A DNA stretch of 64,000 bases, taken from contig NZ_JAAGWZ010000001.1 in assembly GCF_010686725.1 (NCBI RefSeq), forward strand, positions 930,001 through 994,000, written 5' to 3'. Positions 24,525 to 32,911 of this stretch are shown here, piece by piece. A program made the translations under genes and the position numbers. Numbering within the stretch: position 1 is the first letter of the stretch; every line of letters begins with the position of its first letter. The notes below the pieces were generated by a model. That model was given only the letters and a program-made list of their open reading frames with translations, was not told where the DNA came from and made no database searches. Source of the DNA: Galbitalea soli. Its GTDB lineage: Bacteria > Actinomycetota > Actinomycetes > Actinomycetales > Microbacteriaceae.

Positions 24525-25157
24525 GTGGCCGAGAAGGAATTGAGCTGGAAGTTCGCAGAGGACTTCGTCGTCGAGAACGCCGACATCGCGCAGGCGAGGC
24601 AGCACTCGCTCGAATTGGGCGTTGAGCCCGTCAGCCCCGCTGTCGGCGCGCAGATCGCCGTCGTCGCAGCCGCGACGGGAGCACGATCGATGATCGAGGT
24701 CGGAACGGGTCTGGGCGTCAGCGGCCTGTGGCTCTTCCGCGGTGCGCCCGAGGCCACTCTCACCTCCATCGACATCGAGGTCGACTACCAGCAGCACGCC
24801 CGCCGGGCGTTCTCCGACGCCGGAATCACCGCCAACCGAGCGCGACTGATCGCGGGCCGCGCGCTCGATGTCCTCCCGCGCATGAACGAGGCGAGCTACG
24901 ACATCGTTCTGGTCGACGCCGACGCGAACTCGGTGATCGAGTACGTCGAGCACGGCCTCCGCCTCGTGCGGGTCGGCGGCACGGTGCTCGTCACGCACGC
25001 GCTGTGGCGCGGGCACGTGGCGGATCCCGCTTGGCGCGATGAAACGGTCGCCGACTATCGAACGCTGCTCACAGAGATCGCGAGTTCGACGGCGGTGATC
25101 AGCGCGCTCTCGCCCGCGGGAGACGGATTGCTGCAGCTCACCCGCATCAGCGACTGA
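24525..25157 (+). CDS. SAM-dependent O-methyltransferase (Rv1220c-like)
   Basis: 210-residue class I methyltransferase of the catechol/caffeoyl-CoA O-methyltransferase family. It shows an I-E-V-G-T-G-L-G-V-S SAM-binding loop, LTSIDIEVDYQQ with the acidic ribose ligand, and the metal-site-like DIVLVDAD segment. The acceptor substrate is unknown. GTG 24525 has AAGGAG 7 nt upstream, and TAGGCT at 24497-24502 is a likely -10 box, so this mRNA has a leader, unlike most neighbours. It is followed by a strong hairpin. Confidence 0.9.
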   Translation: MAEKELSWKFAEDFVVENADIAQARQHSLELGVEPVSPAVGAQIAVVAAATGARSMIEVGTGLGVSGLWLFRGAPEATLTSIDIEVDYQQHARRAFSDAGITANRARLIAGRALDVLPRMNEASYDIVLVDADANSVIEYVEHGLRLVRVGGTVLVTHALWRGHVADPAWRDETVADYRTLLTEIASSTAVISALSPAGDGLLQLTRISD

Positions 25158-25158
25158 A

Positions 25159-25199
25159 CGGGTGAGACCCCGCCGGATCGACCGGCGGAATCTCACCCG
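25159..25199. terminator. Bidirectional hairpin between O-methyltransferase and DUF3117 genes
   Basis: CGGGTGAGA (25159-25167) pairs with TCTCACCCG (25191-25199), with an inner CGCCGG/CCGGCG stem. It lies between two convergent genes. No U-run follows, which is usual for high-GC actinobacterial terminators. Confidence 0.7.
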
Positions 25200-25214
25200 A
25201 AAAGGCGCTGGCTG

Positions 25215-25385
25215 CTAGCTCTGGACGACGCCCGCGAGTGCGTCGTGAAGCTCTTTGGCTTCGGCGTCGTTCACAGAGACGACGAGTCGCCCACCACCCT
25301 CGAGGGGCACTCGGACGATGATGAGGCGACCCTCTTTCACAGCCTCCATTGGGCCGTCACCGGTCCGCGGTTTCATGGCTGCCAT
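25215..25385 (-). CDS. DUF3117 protein, 56 residues
   Basis: A small conserved actinobacterial protein that begins MAAMKPRTGDGP, with the core R-V-P-L-E-G-G-G-R-L-V-V. The family is unmistakable by sequence but has no assigned function. The start is ATG 25385, with AAAGGGGA upstream as ribosome binding site. It is convergent with the O-methyltransferase gene across a hairpin. The 80 bp upstream, before the mannosyltransferase stop, are AT-rich for this genome and probably hold its promoter (GATAAT-like box). Confidence 0.9.
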   Translation of the reverse strand: MAAMKPRTGDGPMEAVKEGRLIIVRVPLEGGGRLVVSVNDAEAKELHDALAGVVQS

Positions 25386-25465
25386 GAGTAATCCCCTTTC
25401 ACAAAGATACGTTTCTATTATCGTCTATTTCTCGAACACACGGAAAACGAGCGCGTTTCACCCGA

Positions 25466-26689
25466 TCACGGCGGGGTCCAGTCGTAGCCGTCGTACCAGT
25501 AGCAGGCGTAGACCCAGGCGATCTGGCCGAGGGTGGCGAGCACGATCATCCCCGCCCGATACGCGCGCGACCGCGGGGCCGCGATCGCCCCCAGCAGCGG
25601 AAACGCGGGGATGAGCAGGCGGAACACGCTCGACTGCGGAAAGAAGACCGCGAGCAGGTAGATGACCCAGCTCGCTGTCCAGATGCGGAGTTCCGGCCCG
25701 AGCCGCCGCACGGCCGGGAGCAACAGCGCACCCGCGAAGCCCGCGATCAGCACGACGAGGAGAACGATCCCCCAGGGCTGCTGCGGAATCCACCAGTTCG
25801 CTCCCTGAATCCACGGAGTGAACGGAACCAGTTCGGTCCACCCGACATAGGGCTGGCGCCATGACAGCTCGGTGGCGGTGTAGGCGTTCGGCACCCCCGT
25901 CGCGAGGCCGGCGATCGCGGGCCAGGCGTAGCCGAGCGCGGCGCTGCCGAGAGTGGCGAGGACGGTCGCGCGCACCTCCCGGGGCGGGAACGGATCCTCG
26001 GCCCGTCGCAGCCATCGCGCGATCGCGTAGAGGCCGAGCGCGAGCGCGAACGGCAGCCCGGTCGGTCGGGTGAACGACATGACCGCGACGAAGACCATCA
26101 TCAGTCCATAGCGCCGACGCTGAAGGAACAACAGAGCGCCCATGAGGAAGAACAGCTGCATCGATTCGGCGTACGCGACCTGGAAGATCGGCGAGAGCGG
26201 CGCGAAGAGCAGGAGCGCCACCGCGAACATCGCCTGACCCGGGTCCACGCGGGGCACGAGCAGCTGGCGGAAGAGCAGCGCAGAACCGAGCAGGAAGAGC
26301 GCGGAGACGATCGACCCGACCACGAAGAACAGGCCGATCGTGTGGGCGGTGAGGAGATCCACGAGCACGGGATACGCCGGCAGGAACGCCCACGCGTTCT
26401 GGTTGATGTGCCCGTCGGCGGTGAGCGGCAGGGTCGCCGGGTAGCCGCCCTGCGCCACGTAGCGATACCAGCCCGCATCCCAGAATCCGGCGAAGGAGAA
26501 GTAGTCGGGGTGGGCACCGGCCCAGAAGCTGGCGGGCTGGATCGCTGCGAAGACGAGCAGGATGCCCGTGCTCACGATCCGCGACGCCACGAACAACAAC
26601 AGCACCTGGATCCACCACGGACGCGCGCGCAGTCGCGCCCACGCGCCGCCCGGCACGACCGGTATCGCCGTCGCGACGGAGTCAGTCAC
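25466..26689 (-). CDS. PIG-V-like mannosyltransferase, multi-pass membrane protein
   Basis: 407-residue integral membrane protein with about 9-10 hydrophobic helices. After the first helix comes a loop with FWDAGWYRYVAQGGYP, the acidic loop typical of GT-C glycosyltransferases that use polyprenyl-phosphate-linked sugars. It resembles bacterial PIG-V/GPI mannosyltransferase-2 homologues thought to mannosylate lipids or glycans at the outer face. GTG 26689 overlaps the dapE stop by 8 nt (GTGACTGA), so the two genes are coupled even though their functions look unrelated. The acceptor is unknown. Confidence 0.8.
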   Translation of the reverse strand: MTDSVATAIPVVPGGAWARLRARPWWIQVLLLFVASRIVSTGILLVFAAIQPASFWAGAHPDYFSFAGFWDAGWYRYVAQGGYPATLPLTADGHINQNAWAFLPAYPVLVDLLTAHTIGLFFVVGSIVSALFLLGSALLFRQLLVPRVDPGQAMFAVALLLFAPLSPIFQVAYAESMQLFFLMGALLFLQRRRYGLMMVFVAVMSFTRPTGLPFALALGLYAIARWLRRAEDPFPPREVRATVLATLGSAALGYAWPAIAGLATGVPNAYTATELSWRQPYVGWTELVPFTPWIQGANWWIPQQPWGIVLLVVLIAGFAGALLLPAVRRLGPELRIWTASWVIYLLAVFFPQSSVFRLLIPAFPLLGAIAAPRSRAYRAGMIVLATLGQIAWVYACYWYDGYDWTPP

Positions 26690-27788
26690 CGTGCCCGCTG
26701 AGCCATGATCGCAGCCCCGCCTCGCACGCGCTGATCTGTTCCACCGGAACGCGCTCGTCGTCGGCATGGGCCTTCATCGGATCGCCCGGACCGTAGTTGA
26801 CGGCGGGCACACCGAGCGCCGAGAAGCGGGCGACGTCCGTCCAGCCGTACTTGGGCCGCGCGACCCCGCCGACCGCGGCGAGGAACTGCTGGGCGAGCGG
26901 GGCGTCGAGGCCGGGGCGGGCGCCCTCGGCGAGATCCACGACGGTGAGCTCGTAGCCGGGGAACAGCTCCCGCAGGTGGGCGATCGCCTCCTCCCCGCTC
27001 CGACTGGGCGCGAAACGATAGTTGACGTGCACCATCGCCTCGTCGGGGATGACGTTGCCGGCGACCCCGCCCGTGATCCCGACGGCGTTGAGACCCTCGC
27101 GATACACGAGCCCGTCGACCTCGACCTCGCGCGGCACGTAGTGGGCGAGCGTGTCGAGGAGGGGGGCGAGGTCGTGGATCGCGTTGTGCCCGACCCACGA
27201 GCGTGCCGAATGGGACCGCAGTCCGAATGCGCGCAGTTCCACCCGGAGGTTTCCGTTGCACCCGCCCTCGACGATCGAGTTGCTGGGCTCGCCCAGAATG
27301 GCGAAGTCGCCGGCCATGAGGTCGGGGCGATTGCGCGCGAGGCGCCCGAGTCCGTTGAGGGCCGCAGAGACCTCCTCGTGGTCGTACCAGATCCAGGTGA
27401 TGTCGACGGGCGGCTCGGTCAGCTCGGCGGCGAGCTTGAGCTGCACCGCGACGCCCGCCTTCATGTCGACCGTGCCGCGCCCCCAGAGGTACTCGACGCC
27501 GTCCTCGGTCTCGTAACGGGTCGGCAGGTTGTCGTTGAGCGGCACCGTGTCGGTGTGACCAGCGATGACGACCCGCCGCGCGCGACCCAGGACGGTGCGG
27601 GCGACGACGGTGTCGCCGTCGCGGATGATCTCGAGATGCTGAGCGCCGGCAAGGCTGGCGACGATCGCGTCGGTCAGAAGACCCTCGTCGCCCGACACCG
27701 ACTCGATGTCGCAGATCTGACGCGTCAGGTCGATCGAGGTGGCCTGCAGGTCGAGGACGGGAACGGCAGTCGATTCGCGAGTCGGCAC
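26682..27788 (-). CDS. dapE: Succinyl-diaminopimelate desuccinylase
   Basis: M20-family zinc hydrolase that removes succinate from N-succinyl-LL-diaminopimelate in lysine and peptidoglycan synthesis. Motifs are AGHTDTVP (metal His/Asp), [17 protein letters not shown] (catalytic and metal Glu), LGEPSN and the late K-A-H-A-D-D-E. At 368 residues it matches the actinobacterial family. GTG 27788 has TAGAAT 6 nt upstream and is leaderless. It diverges from dapD across only 41 bp, which places two lysine-pathway genes under one control region. Confidence 0.94.
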   Translation of the reverse strand: MPTRESTAVPVLDLQATSIDLTRQICDIESVSGDEGLLTDAIVASLAGAQHLEIIRDGDTVVARTVLGRARRVVIAGHTDTVPLNDNLPTRYETEDGVEYLWGRGTVDMKAGVAVQLKLAAELTEPPVDITWIWYDHEEVSAALNGLGRLARNRPDLMAGDFAILGEPSNSIVEGGCNGNLRVELRAFGLRSHSARSWVGHNAIHDLAPLLDTLAHYVPREVEVDGLVYREGLNAVGITGGVAGNVIPDEAMVHVNYRFAPSRSGEEAIAHLRELFPGYELTVVDLAEGARPGLDAPLAQQFLAAVGGVARPKYGWTDVARFSALGVPAVNYGPGDPMKAHADDERVPVEQISACEAGLRSWLSGHGD

Positions 27789-27829
27789 CCCTCGATTCTA
27801 GGCTCCCCGCTGATCGGTACTCTTGTCGC
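27789..27829. promoter_or_regulatory. Back-to-back leaderless promoters of dapE and dapD
   Basis: A 41-bp divergent region. TAGAAT (minus, 27800-27795) is 6 nt before GTG 27788, and TACTCT (plus, 27818-27823) is 6 nt before ATG 27830. Each -35 region must overlap the opposing promoter. Confidence 0.6.
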
Positions 27830-28768
27830 ATGACTTCCCGCGCCGCCTGGGGCTACGGCCTCGCCACCGTCGCCGACAACGGCACCGTGCTCGACACCTG
27901 GTTCCCCTCCCCCGTGCTCGGAACCCTGCCGGAGAAGACCGAGCGGTGGATCGCGCCGGCCGAGCTCGAGGCACTGCTGGGCACCGACCCGCGTCGAGCG
28001 GTGCGCATCGACTTCACGACGGTCGAGATCGATCTGGATGCCCCGCCCGCGTCGACCCCCGACGCCTACCTGCGCCTGCACCTGCTGTCGCACCTGCTCG
28101 TCGCGCCGAACACGATCAACCTCGACGGCATCTTCGGGCACCTCCCGATCGTGGCGTGGACCACGGCCGGCCCCGTTCACCCGGATGACCTCACGCGCCT
28201 TCGCCCGCTTCTGCAGCGCGCGGGCATCTCGGTGCACGGCATCGACAAGTTCCCGCGACTCCTCGACTACGTCACCCCGGCGCGGGTGCGGATCGCGGAT
28301 GCCTCGCGCGTGCGTCTCGGCGCCCACCTCGCCCCCGGCACGACGGTCATGCACGAGGGCTTCGTCAACTTTAACGCGGGGACGCTCGGCACCTCGATGG
28401 TCGAGGGCCGCATCTCCCAGGGGGTCGTCGTGGGCGACGGCTCCGACATCGGCGGGGGTGCATCGATCATGGGCACGCTCTCCGGTGGCGGAACGGAGCG
28501 CGTCGCGATCGGCCGCCGCGCGCTGCTCGGTGCCAACGCCGGCATCGGTATCTCGATCGGCGACGACAGCGTCGTCGAGGCCGGCCTCTACGTGACCGCG
28601 GGAACGAAGGTCACCGTGCTGGGCGACGGTGAACCGCGCGTCGTCAAGGCGGTCGAGCTGAGCGGCGTCGCCGGCCTGCTCTTCCGGCGCAACTCACTCA
28701 GCGGTGCCGTCGAGGTCATCGCCCGTCGCGGAACGGGCATCACGCTCAACGCGCAGCTGCACGCCTGA
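27830..28768 (+). CDS. dapD: Tetrahydrodipicolinate N-succinyltransferase
   Basis: 312 residues. It transfers succinyl from succinyl-CoA to tetrahydrodipicolinate, the committed succinylase step of lysine synthesis. An N-terminal alpha/beta part precedes a left-handed beta-helix of hexapeptide-like turns ([43 protein letters not shown]), typical of the actinobacterial DapD type. ATG 27830 is leaderless. With dapE (divergent) and dapC (about 1.4 kb away) it completes most of the succinylase branch. Confidence 0.94.
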   Translation: MTSRAAWGYGLATVADNGTVLDTWFPSPVLGTLPEKTERWIAPAELEALLGTDPRRAVRIDFTTVEIDLDAPPASTPDAYLRLHLLSHLLVAPNTINLDGIFGHLPIVAWTTAGPVHPDDLTRLRPLLQRAGISVHGIDKFPRLLDYVTPARVRIADASRVRLGAHLAPGTTVMHEGFVNFNAGTLGTSMVEGRISQGVVVGDGSDIGGGASIMGTLSGGGTERVAIGRRALLGANAGIGISIGDDSVVEAGLYVTAGTKVTVLGDGEPRVVKAVELSGVAGLLFRRNSLSGAVEVIARRGTGITLNAQLHA

Positions 28769-28778
28769 ACGCGCGAGG

Positions 28779-30077
28779 CTAGCGCTGCGGCCAGGCCCGC
28801 AGGGGCGGTCCGGTGTAGACCTGCTGCGGCCGACCGATCTTGGTCGCCGGGTCGTCGTTCATCTCGCGCCACTGAGCGATCCAGCCCGGCAGGCGCCCGA
28901 TCGCGAAGAGCGGGGTGAACATGCGGGAGGGGAATCCCATCGCCTTGTAGATGACTCCGGTGTAGAAGTCGACATTGGGGTAGAGCTTCCGCGAGATGAA
29001 GTAGTCGTCGGCGAGCGCCACGGCCTCGAGCTCTTTGGCGATGTCGAGCAGGTCATCCTGAATGCCCAGCGACTGCAGCACCTCGTCGGCGCTCTCTTTG
29101 ACGAGGCGCGCGCGGGGGTCGAAGTTCTTGTACACCCGGTGGCCAAAGCCCATCAGGCGCACGCCCTCCTCCTTGTTCTTCACGCGCTCAACGAACTTGG
29201 CCACGCCCTCGCCCGATGCCTTGATCTCGCCCAGCATCTTGAGCACGGCCTCGTTCGCGCCGCCGTGAAGGGGACCGTAGAGCGCGTTGATGCCGGCCGA
29301 CACGGAGGCGAAGATGTTGGCCTCGGTCGAGCCGACGAGGCGAACCGTGGAGGTGGAGGCGTTCTGCTCGTGGTCTTCGTGCAGGATGAGCAGGCGGTCG
29401 AGGGCTTTGCTCAGCACCGGGTTCACCTGGTACGGCTCGGCCATGGTGCCGAAGTTGAGCTTGAGGAAGTTGTCGACGAAGCTGAGGCTGTTGTCGGGGT
29501 AGAGGAAGGCCTGGCCCAGGCTCTTCTTGTGCGCATACGCAGCGATGACGGGCAGCTTGGCGAGCAGGCGGATCGTCGAGATCTCGACCTGCTCGGGGTC
29601 GTGCACGTCGAGCGAATCCTGGTAGTAGGTCGACAGGGCCGACACCGCGCTCGACAGCACCGACATCGGGTGGGCGTTGTGCGGGAGGGCGTCGAAGAGG
29701 TGGCGCATGTCTTCGTGCAGGAGCGTGTGCCGGCGTACCTTCTCGTCGAACGCCGCGAGCTCGGAGGGGCTCGGCAGCTCCCCGTAGATGAGCAGCCAGG
29801 CCACCTCGAGGTAGGTGGAGTTCGCCGCGATGTCCTCGATCGCGTAGCCGCGATAGCGCAGGATTCCGGCGTCGCCGTCGATGTACGTGATGCTGCTCTT
29901 GGTGGCCGCGGTGTTGACGAAGCCGCCGTCGAGCGTGTTGAGGCCGGTCTGTCTGCTCAGCGATGAGATGTCGATGGCGTCACGACCGTCGACCGCGCGC
30001 ACGATCGGAAAGTCTGCGGTGCCTCCGGGGAAATGCAGTGTGGCCTTGTCGGCGTTTTCGCTGGCAGCATCGTTCAC
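28779..30077 (-). CDS. gltA: Citrate synthase
   Basis: 432-residue hexameric-type citrate synthase that condenses oxaloacetate and acetyl-CoA. Catalytic signatures are GPLHGGANEAV (His), GFGHRVYKNFDPRA (His) and NVDFYTG (Asp). A beta-rich N-terminal domain as in E. coli GltA is present. The start is GTG 30077 with TAGGCT 6 nt upstream. It ends 10 bp from the convergent dapD. Lysine and TCA genes are interleaved here without an obvious shared operon. Confidence 0.96.
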   Translation of the reverse strand: MNDAASENADKATLHFPGGTADFPIVRAVDGRDAIDISSLSRQTGLNTLDGGFVNTAATKSSITYIDGDAGILRYRGYAIEDIAANSTYLEVAWLLIYGELPSPSELAAFDEKVRRHTLLHEDMRHLFDALPHNAHPMSVLSSAVSALSTYYQDSLDVHDPEQVEISTIRLLAKLPVIAAYAHKKSLGQAFLYPDNSLSFVDNFLKLNFGTMAEPYQVNPVLSKALDRLLILHEDHEQNASTSTVRLVGSTEANIFASVSAGINALYGPLHGGANEAVLKMLGEIKASGEGVAKFVERVKNKEEGVRLMGFGHRVYKNFDPRARLVKESADEVLQSLGIQDDLLDIAKELEAVALADDYFISRKLYPNVDFYTGVIYKAMGFPSRMFTPLFAIGRLPGWIAQWREMNDDPATKIGRPQQVYTGPPLRAWPQR

Positions 30078-30083
30078 CCTTAC

Positions 30084-30089
30084 AGCCTA
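30084..30089 (-). promoter_or_regulatory. -10 box of gltA
   Basis: TAGGCT on the minus strand, 6 nt before GTG 30077; leaderless. The 113 bp between dapC and gltA also hold ATTCC/GGAAT (30133-30148) and GTGACG/CGTCAC (30156-30181) inverted repeats of unclear role. Confidence 0.55.
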
Positions 30090-30190
30090 ATTGGCACTCG
30101 GGTGTACCGTGACATCCGCTAAGAAGAGCGCGATTCCATTGGAGGAATGGCTAGAGTGACGGCCGTCGGTCTGCGCGTCACGACTGAGGC

Positions 30191-31291
30191 TCAGCGTGTC
30201 GCGAGCTGAGACAGCCGCTCGACCGCCTCGGCGATGTCGGCGTCGCTCGCCGTGAGCGCGATCCGCACGTGCTGGGGCGCGTCGGCCGTGTAGAACGACC
30301 CCGGAACGACGAGGATGCCCAGCTCGGCGAGCGCCTCGACCGTCAGCCAGGCGTCCTCCCCGCGGGTCGCCCAGAGGTACAGCCCGGCGACGCTGTGGTC
30401 GATGCGGAACCCCGCCGCGGTCACCGCGGCGGCGAGCGCGACGCGCCGGGCGCGGTAGCGCTCGCGCTGCACGCTGACGTGCTCCTCGTCGGCGAGGGCC
30501 GCGATCATCGCCGACTGCACGGGCGCGGGAGGCAGAAGACCGGCGTGCTTGCGCACCGCCAACAGTTCGGCGATGAGCTCGGAGCACCCCGCGACGAAGG
30601 CGGCGCGGTAGCCGGCGAGGTTGGACTGCTTGCTCAGCGAGTAGACCGACAGCACGAGGTGGCGGGAGTCGCCGACGACGCGCGGATCGAGGATGCACGG
30701 CGTGGGCTCATCACCCGCCCAGTTGAGCTCGGCGTAGCACTCGTCGTTCACGATGACGGCACCGAGCTCGCGCGCACGGGCCACGCGCACCCGCAGCGCC
30801 TCGAGGTCGAGAACACCGCCATCGGGATTGCCCGGCGAGTTGAGCCAGACGAGGCGCGTGTTCGCCGGCCACTCGGCGGGATCATCGCACGGCAGCGCCT
30901 GGGCGCCCGCGATCGCGGCACCGATCGCGTAGGTGGGGTACGCGACGGTCGGGAACACCACGACGTCGTCGGGGCCGAGGCCGAGCATGAGCGGGAGGAG
31001 GGCGATCAGCTCCTTCGAGCCGATCGTGGGGAGGACGTTGGCGACGCCGAGGGTGACGCGCCGTCTGCGGCCGTACCACTCGACGATCGCCTCGCGCAGG
31101 GGAACGGAGCCGGCGGTCAGCGGGTAGGAATGGGCATCCGTCGCCCGTGCCAGCGCGTCACGGATGATCGACGGCGTCTCGTCGACGGGCGACCCGACCG
31201 ACAGGTCGATGATTCCGCGGGGATGCCGGCGAGCCCGGTCGCCGTACGGGACGAGAGTGTCCCAGGGGAAATCGGGAAGCTCGAGCGGCAT
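30191..31291 (-). CDS. dapC: Succinyldiaminopimelate transaminase
   Basis: 366-residue fold-type I PLP aminotransferase that makes N-succinyl-diaminopimelate, the step between DapD and DapE. Visible are SVGSPVDETP, the AYPTY substrate region, NSPGNPDG and the PLP-lysine segment SVYSLSKQSNLAGYR. The actinobacterial pairing with a ferredoxin gene supports DapC over a generic aminotransferase. ATG 31291 overlaps the fdxA stop (TAATG), so translation is coupled and the longer open frame is not used. Confidence 0.92.
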   Translation of the reverse strand: MPLELPDFPWDTLVPYGDRARRHPRGIIDLSVGSPVDETPSIIRDALARATDAHSYPLTAGSVPLREAIVEWYGRRRRVTLGVANVLPTIGSKELIALLPLMLGLGPDDVVVFPTVAYPTYAIGAAIAGAQALPCDDPAEWPANTRLVWLNSPGNPDGGVLDLEALRVRVARARELGAVIVNDECYAELNWAGDEPTPCILDPRVVGDSRHLVLSVYSLSKQSNLAGYRAAFVAGCSELIAELLAVRKHAGLLPPAPVQSAMIAALADEEHVSVQRERYRARRVALAAAVTAAGFRIDHSVAGLYLWATRGEDAWLTVEALAELGILVVPGSFYTADAPQHVRIALTASDADIAEAVERLSQLATR

Positions 31292-31614
31292 TACTCGGCG
31301 GCTTGCGGCGGCAGCGCGCTCACGAGCGCGTGGTCGCCGGCGATCACGCCGACCTTCGCCGCGCCACCGGGCGAGCCGAGCTCGTCGAAGAACTCCACGT
31401 TGGCCTTGTAGTAGTCGGCCCACTGCTCGGGAAGGTCATCCTCGTAGTAGATCGCCTCGACGGGGCACACGGGCTCGCAGGCACCGCAGTCGACGCACTC
31501 GTCGGGGTGGATGTAGAGCATCCTCTCCCCCTCGTAGATGCAGTCGACCGGGCACTCGTCGATGCACGCGCGGTCTTTGACGTCGACGCACGGGAGAGCG
31601 ATCACGTAGGTCAC
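31291..31614 (-). CDS. fdxA: Seven-iron ferredoxin
   Basis: 107 residues. The N-terminal half binds one [3Fe-4S] and one [4Fe-4S] cluster (C-V-D-V-K-D-R-A-C, ECPVDCIYEGERM, CVDCGACEPVCPVEAI). An acidic C-terminal extension is typical of actinobacterial FdxA/FdxC electron carriers. GTG 31614 overlaps the upstream MshB-like stop (GTGA), and its own stop overlaps dapC, so three genes form a coupled operon. Redox partners are unknown. Confidence 0.95.
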   Translation of the reverse strand: MTYVIALPCVDVKDRACIDECPVDCIYEGERMLYIHPDECVDCGACEPVCPVEAIYYEDDLPEQWADYYKANVEFFDELGSPGGAAKVGVIAGDHALVSALPPQAAE

Positions 31615-32786
31615 TGGAGCGGTGATCCTTTCACTACTGGGGCTTTCATCCTACCGGCCGATCGCGGGGTGATTCGCGGCCAGGCCAGCACCACGAAGGC
31701 CACGGCCGTCGGCGCGATCGCCCACACCACCCCGACCGCGTTGTTCGGGATCAGCACCGTGCCGCCGCCGCTCGTGGAGGACAGGAGCGCGACGGTGCCG
31801 ATGAGACCCACGGCGGCCGCACCCGGGTACACGCGCGTGTCGAAGGCGATGCGCAGGCCCGCGAGCAGCGCGATCACGAGGGCGATCGAGAAGAGGAGGC
31901 CGAGGGGCACCGCGACGGTGCCGATCAGCGACGACGATTGGTGATTGATCGTGAGGATGACCCCCGCGCAGACCCCGAGGATCAGGGTTGCGACCGTGCC
32001 CGCGATCCGGGTCGCGAGCGAGCGCTCACGGAAGGGCACCGGCCCGTCGGGCTCGTGGTGCACGCGTCGAAAGCGCTCCACCACGTCGATCGGCTGCCAC
32101 TCACCATTGGAGAGAGCGAAGGAGTCGTCGGTGACGACGAGCTGGGTGCGGTGAGCGCTGAGCGCGGCGCGCTTGCGGTCGAGCACCTCCGCCACGTCGA
32201 CCTCCATGAGCCCGGTCGCACCCGAGCCGCGCGGCTCGATCGCGAAGAAGGGGATTCCATACACCTCGGCAGCCCGACGGGCGGCCTGCTGCGCGCGGAT
32301 GTGGTCGGGGTGCCCGTACCCGCCCCACTCGTTGTAGCTCACCACCGCGGTGGGGTGCGTATCGAGGATCACCGCGGCGATGTCGGCCGCGACCTCGCCG
32401 AAGTCGGCCGCGGTGAGCGAATCGGGGCCGGCGTCGTCCGTCGCCTCCGCGCCCGCGCTGCCCCACTGCATGCCGGAGTCCCGGTAGCGGCGGGGCGACT
32501 GCTTCGCCCAGCGCGCGTGGGCGTCGCCGAGGAAGCGGTGGTCGGTGACGCCGAGGACGGCGAGTGCCGCGGCGAGTTCGGAGGCGCGGTGCTCGGCCAG
32601 GGCATCCTGATCGCGGAGCAGATACTGGAGTTCGTGCGGGATGACCTCCCCGCGTTCACCGCGCGTGCAGGTGAGCACCGTGACCGCGGCGCCCTGATCG
32701 ACGAGCGTCGCGATGACTCCCCCGGTGGCGATCGTCTCGTCGTCGGGGTGCGCGTGCACGAAGAGTACGCGTTCCTGCTCGGCCAT
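31611..32786 (-). CDS. mshB: MshB-like PIG-L deacetylase fused to a four-helix membrane domain
   Basis: 391 residues. The N-terminal ~265 residues are a PIG-L zinc deacetylase with HAHPDDE and GYGHPDHIRAQQAA, matching mycothiol-pathway MshB (N-acetyl-GlcN-Ins deacetylase) and its paralogues. A four-helix membrane domain follows (about 275-380). In M. tuberculosis an Rv1171-type membrane protein is encoded separately next to mshB, so this looks like a fusion. The fusion partner's role is unknown. The start is ATG 32786, with GGGGGAGGG upstream and TACCCT (32808-32803) as probable -10. Confidence 0.85.
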   Translation of the reverse strand: MAEQERVLFVHAHPDDETIATGGVIATLVDQGAAVTVLTCTRGERGEVIPHELQYLLRDQDALAEHRASELAAALAVLGVTDHRFLGDAHARWAKQSPRRYRDSGMQWGSAGAEATDDAGPDSLTAADFGEVAADIAAVILDTHPTAVVSYNEWGGYGHPDHIRAQQAARRAAEVYGIPFFAIEPRGSGATGLMEVDVAEVLDRKRAALSAHRTQLVVTDDSFALSNGEWQPIDVVERFRRVHHEPDGPVPFRERSLATRIAGTVATLILGVCAGVILTINHQSSSLIGTVAVPLGLLFSIALVIALLAGLRIAFDTRVYPGAAAVGLIGTVALLSSTSGGGTVLIPNNAVGVVWAIAPTAVAFVVLAWPRITPRSAGRMKAPVVKGSPLQ

Positions 32787-32838
32787 GATCCCTCCCCCGA
32801 CAAGGGTAGTTGGACAGATCGCGAGGGCCGGGTTAGGG

Positions 32839-32868
32839 TTGACTAAGTAAGCGTAGCCTTACCAACAT
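32839..32868 (+). promoter_or_regulatory. efeUOB promoter with metal-repressor-like palindrome
   Basis: TTGACT (32839-32844) is a likely -35 box. GTAAG (32847-32851) and CTTAC (32858-32862) form an inverted repeat in the spacer, resembling half-sites of DtxR/IdeR-type iron boxes. Repression by iron is inferred from the iron-uptake operon downstream. Confidence 0.5.
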
Positions 32869-32911
32869 TCACAGTCTTTTCGCCGCACGCACTCGTCAGG
32901 ATCCTCGCCGT

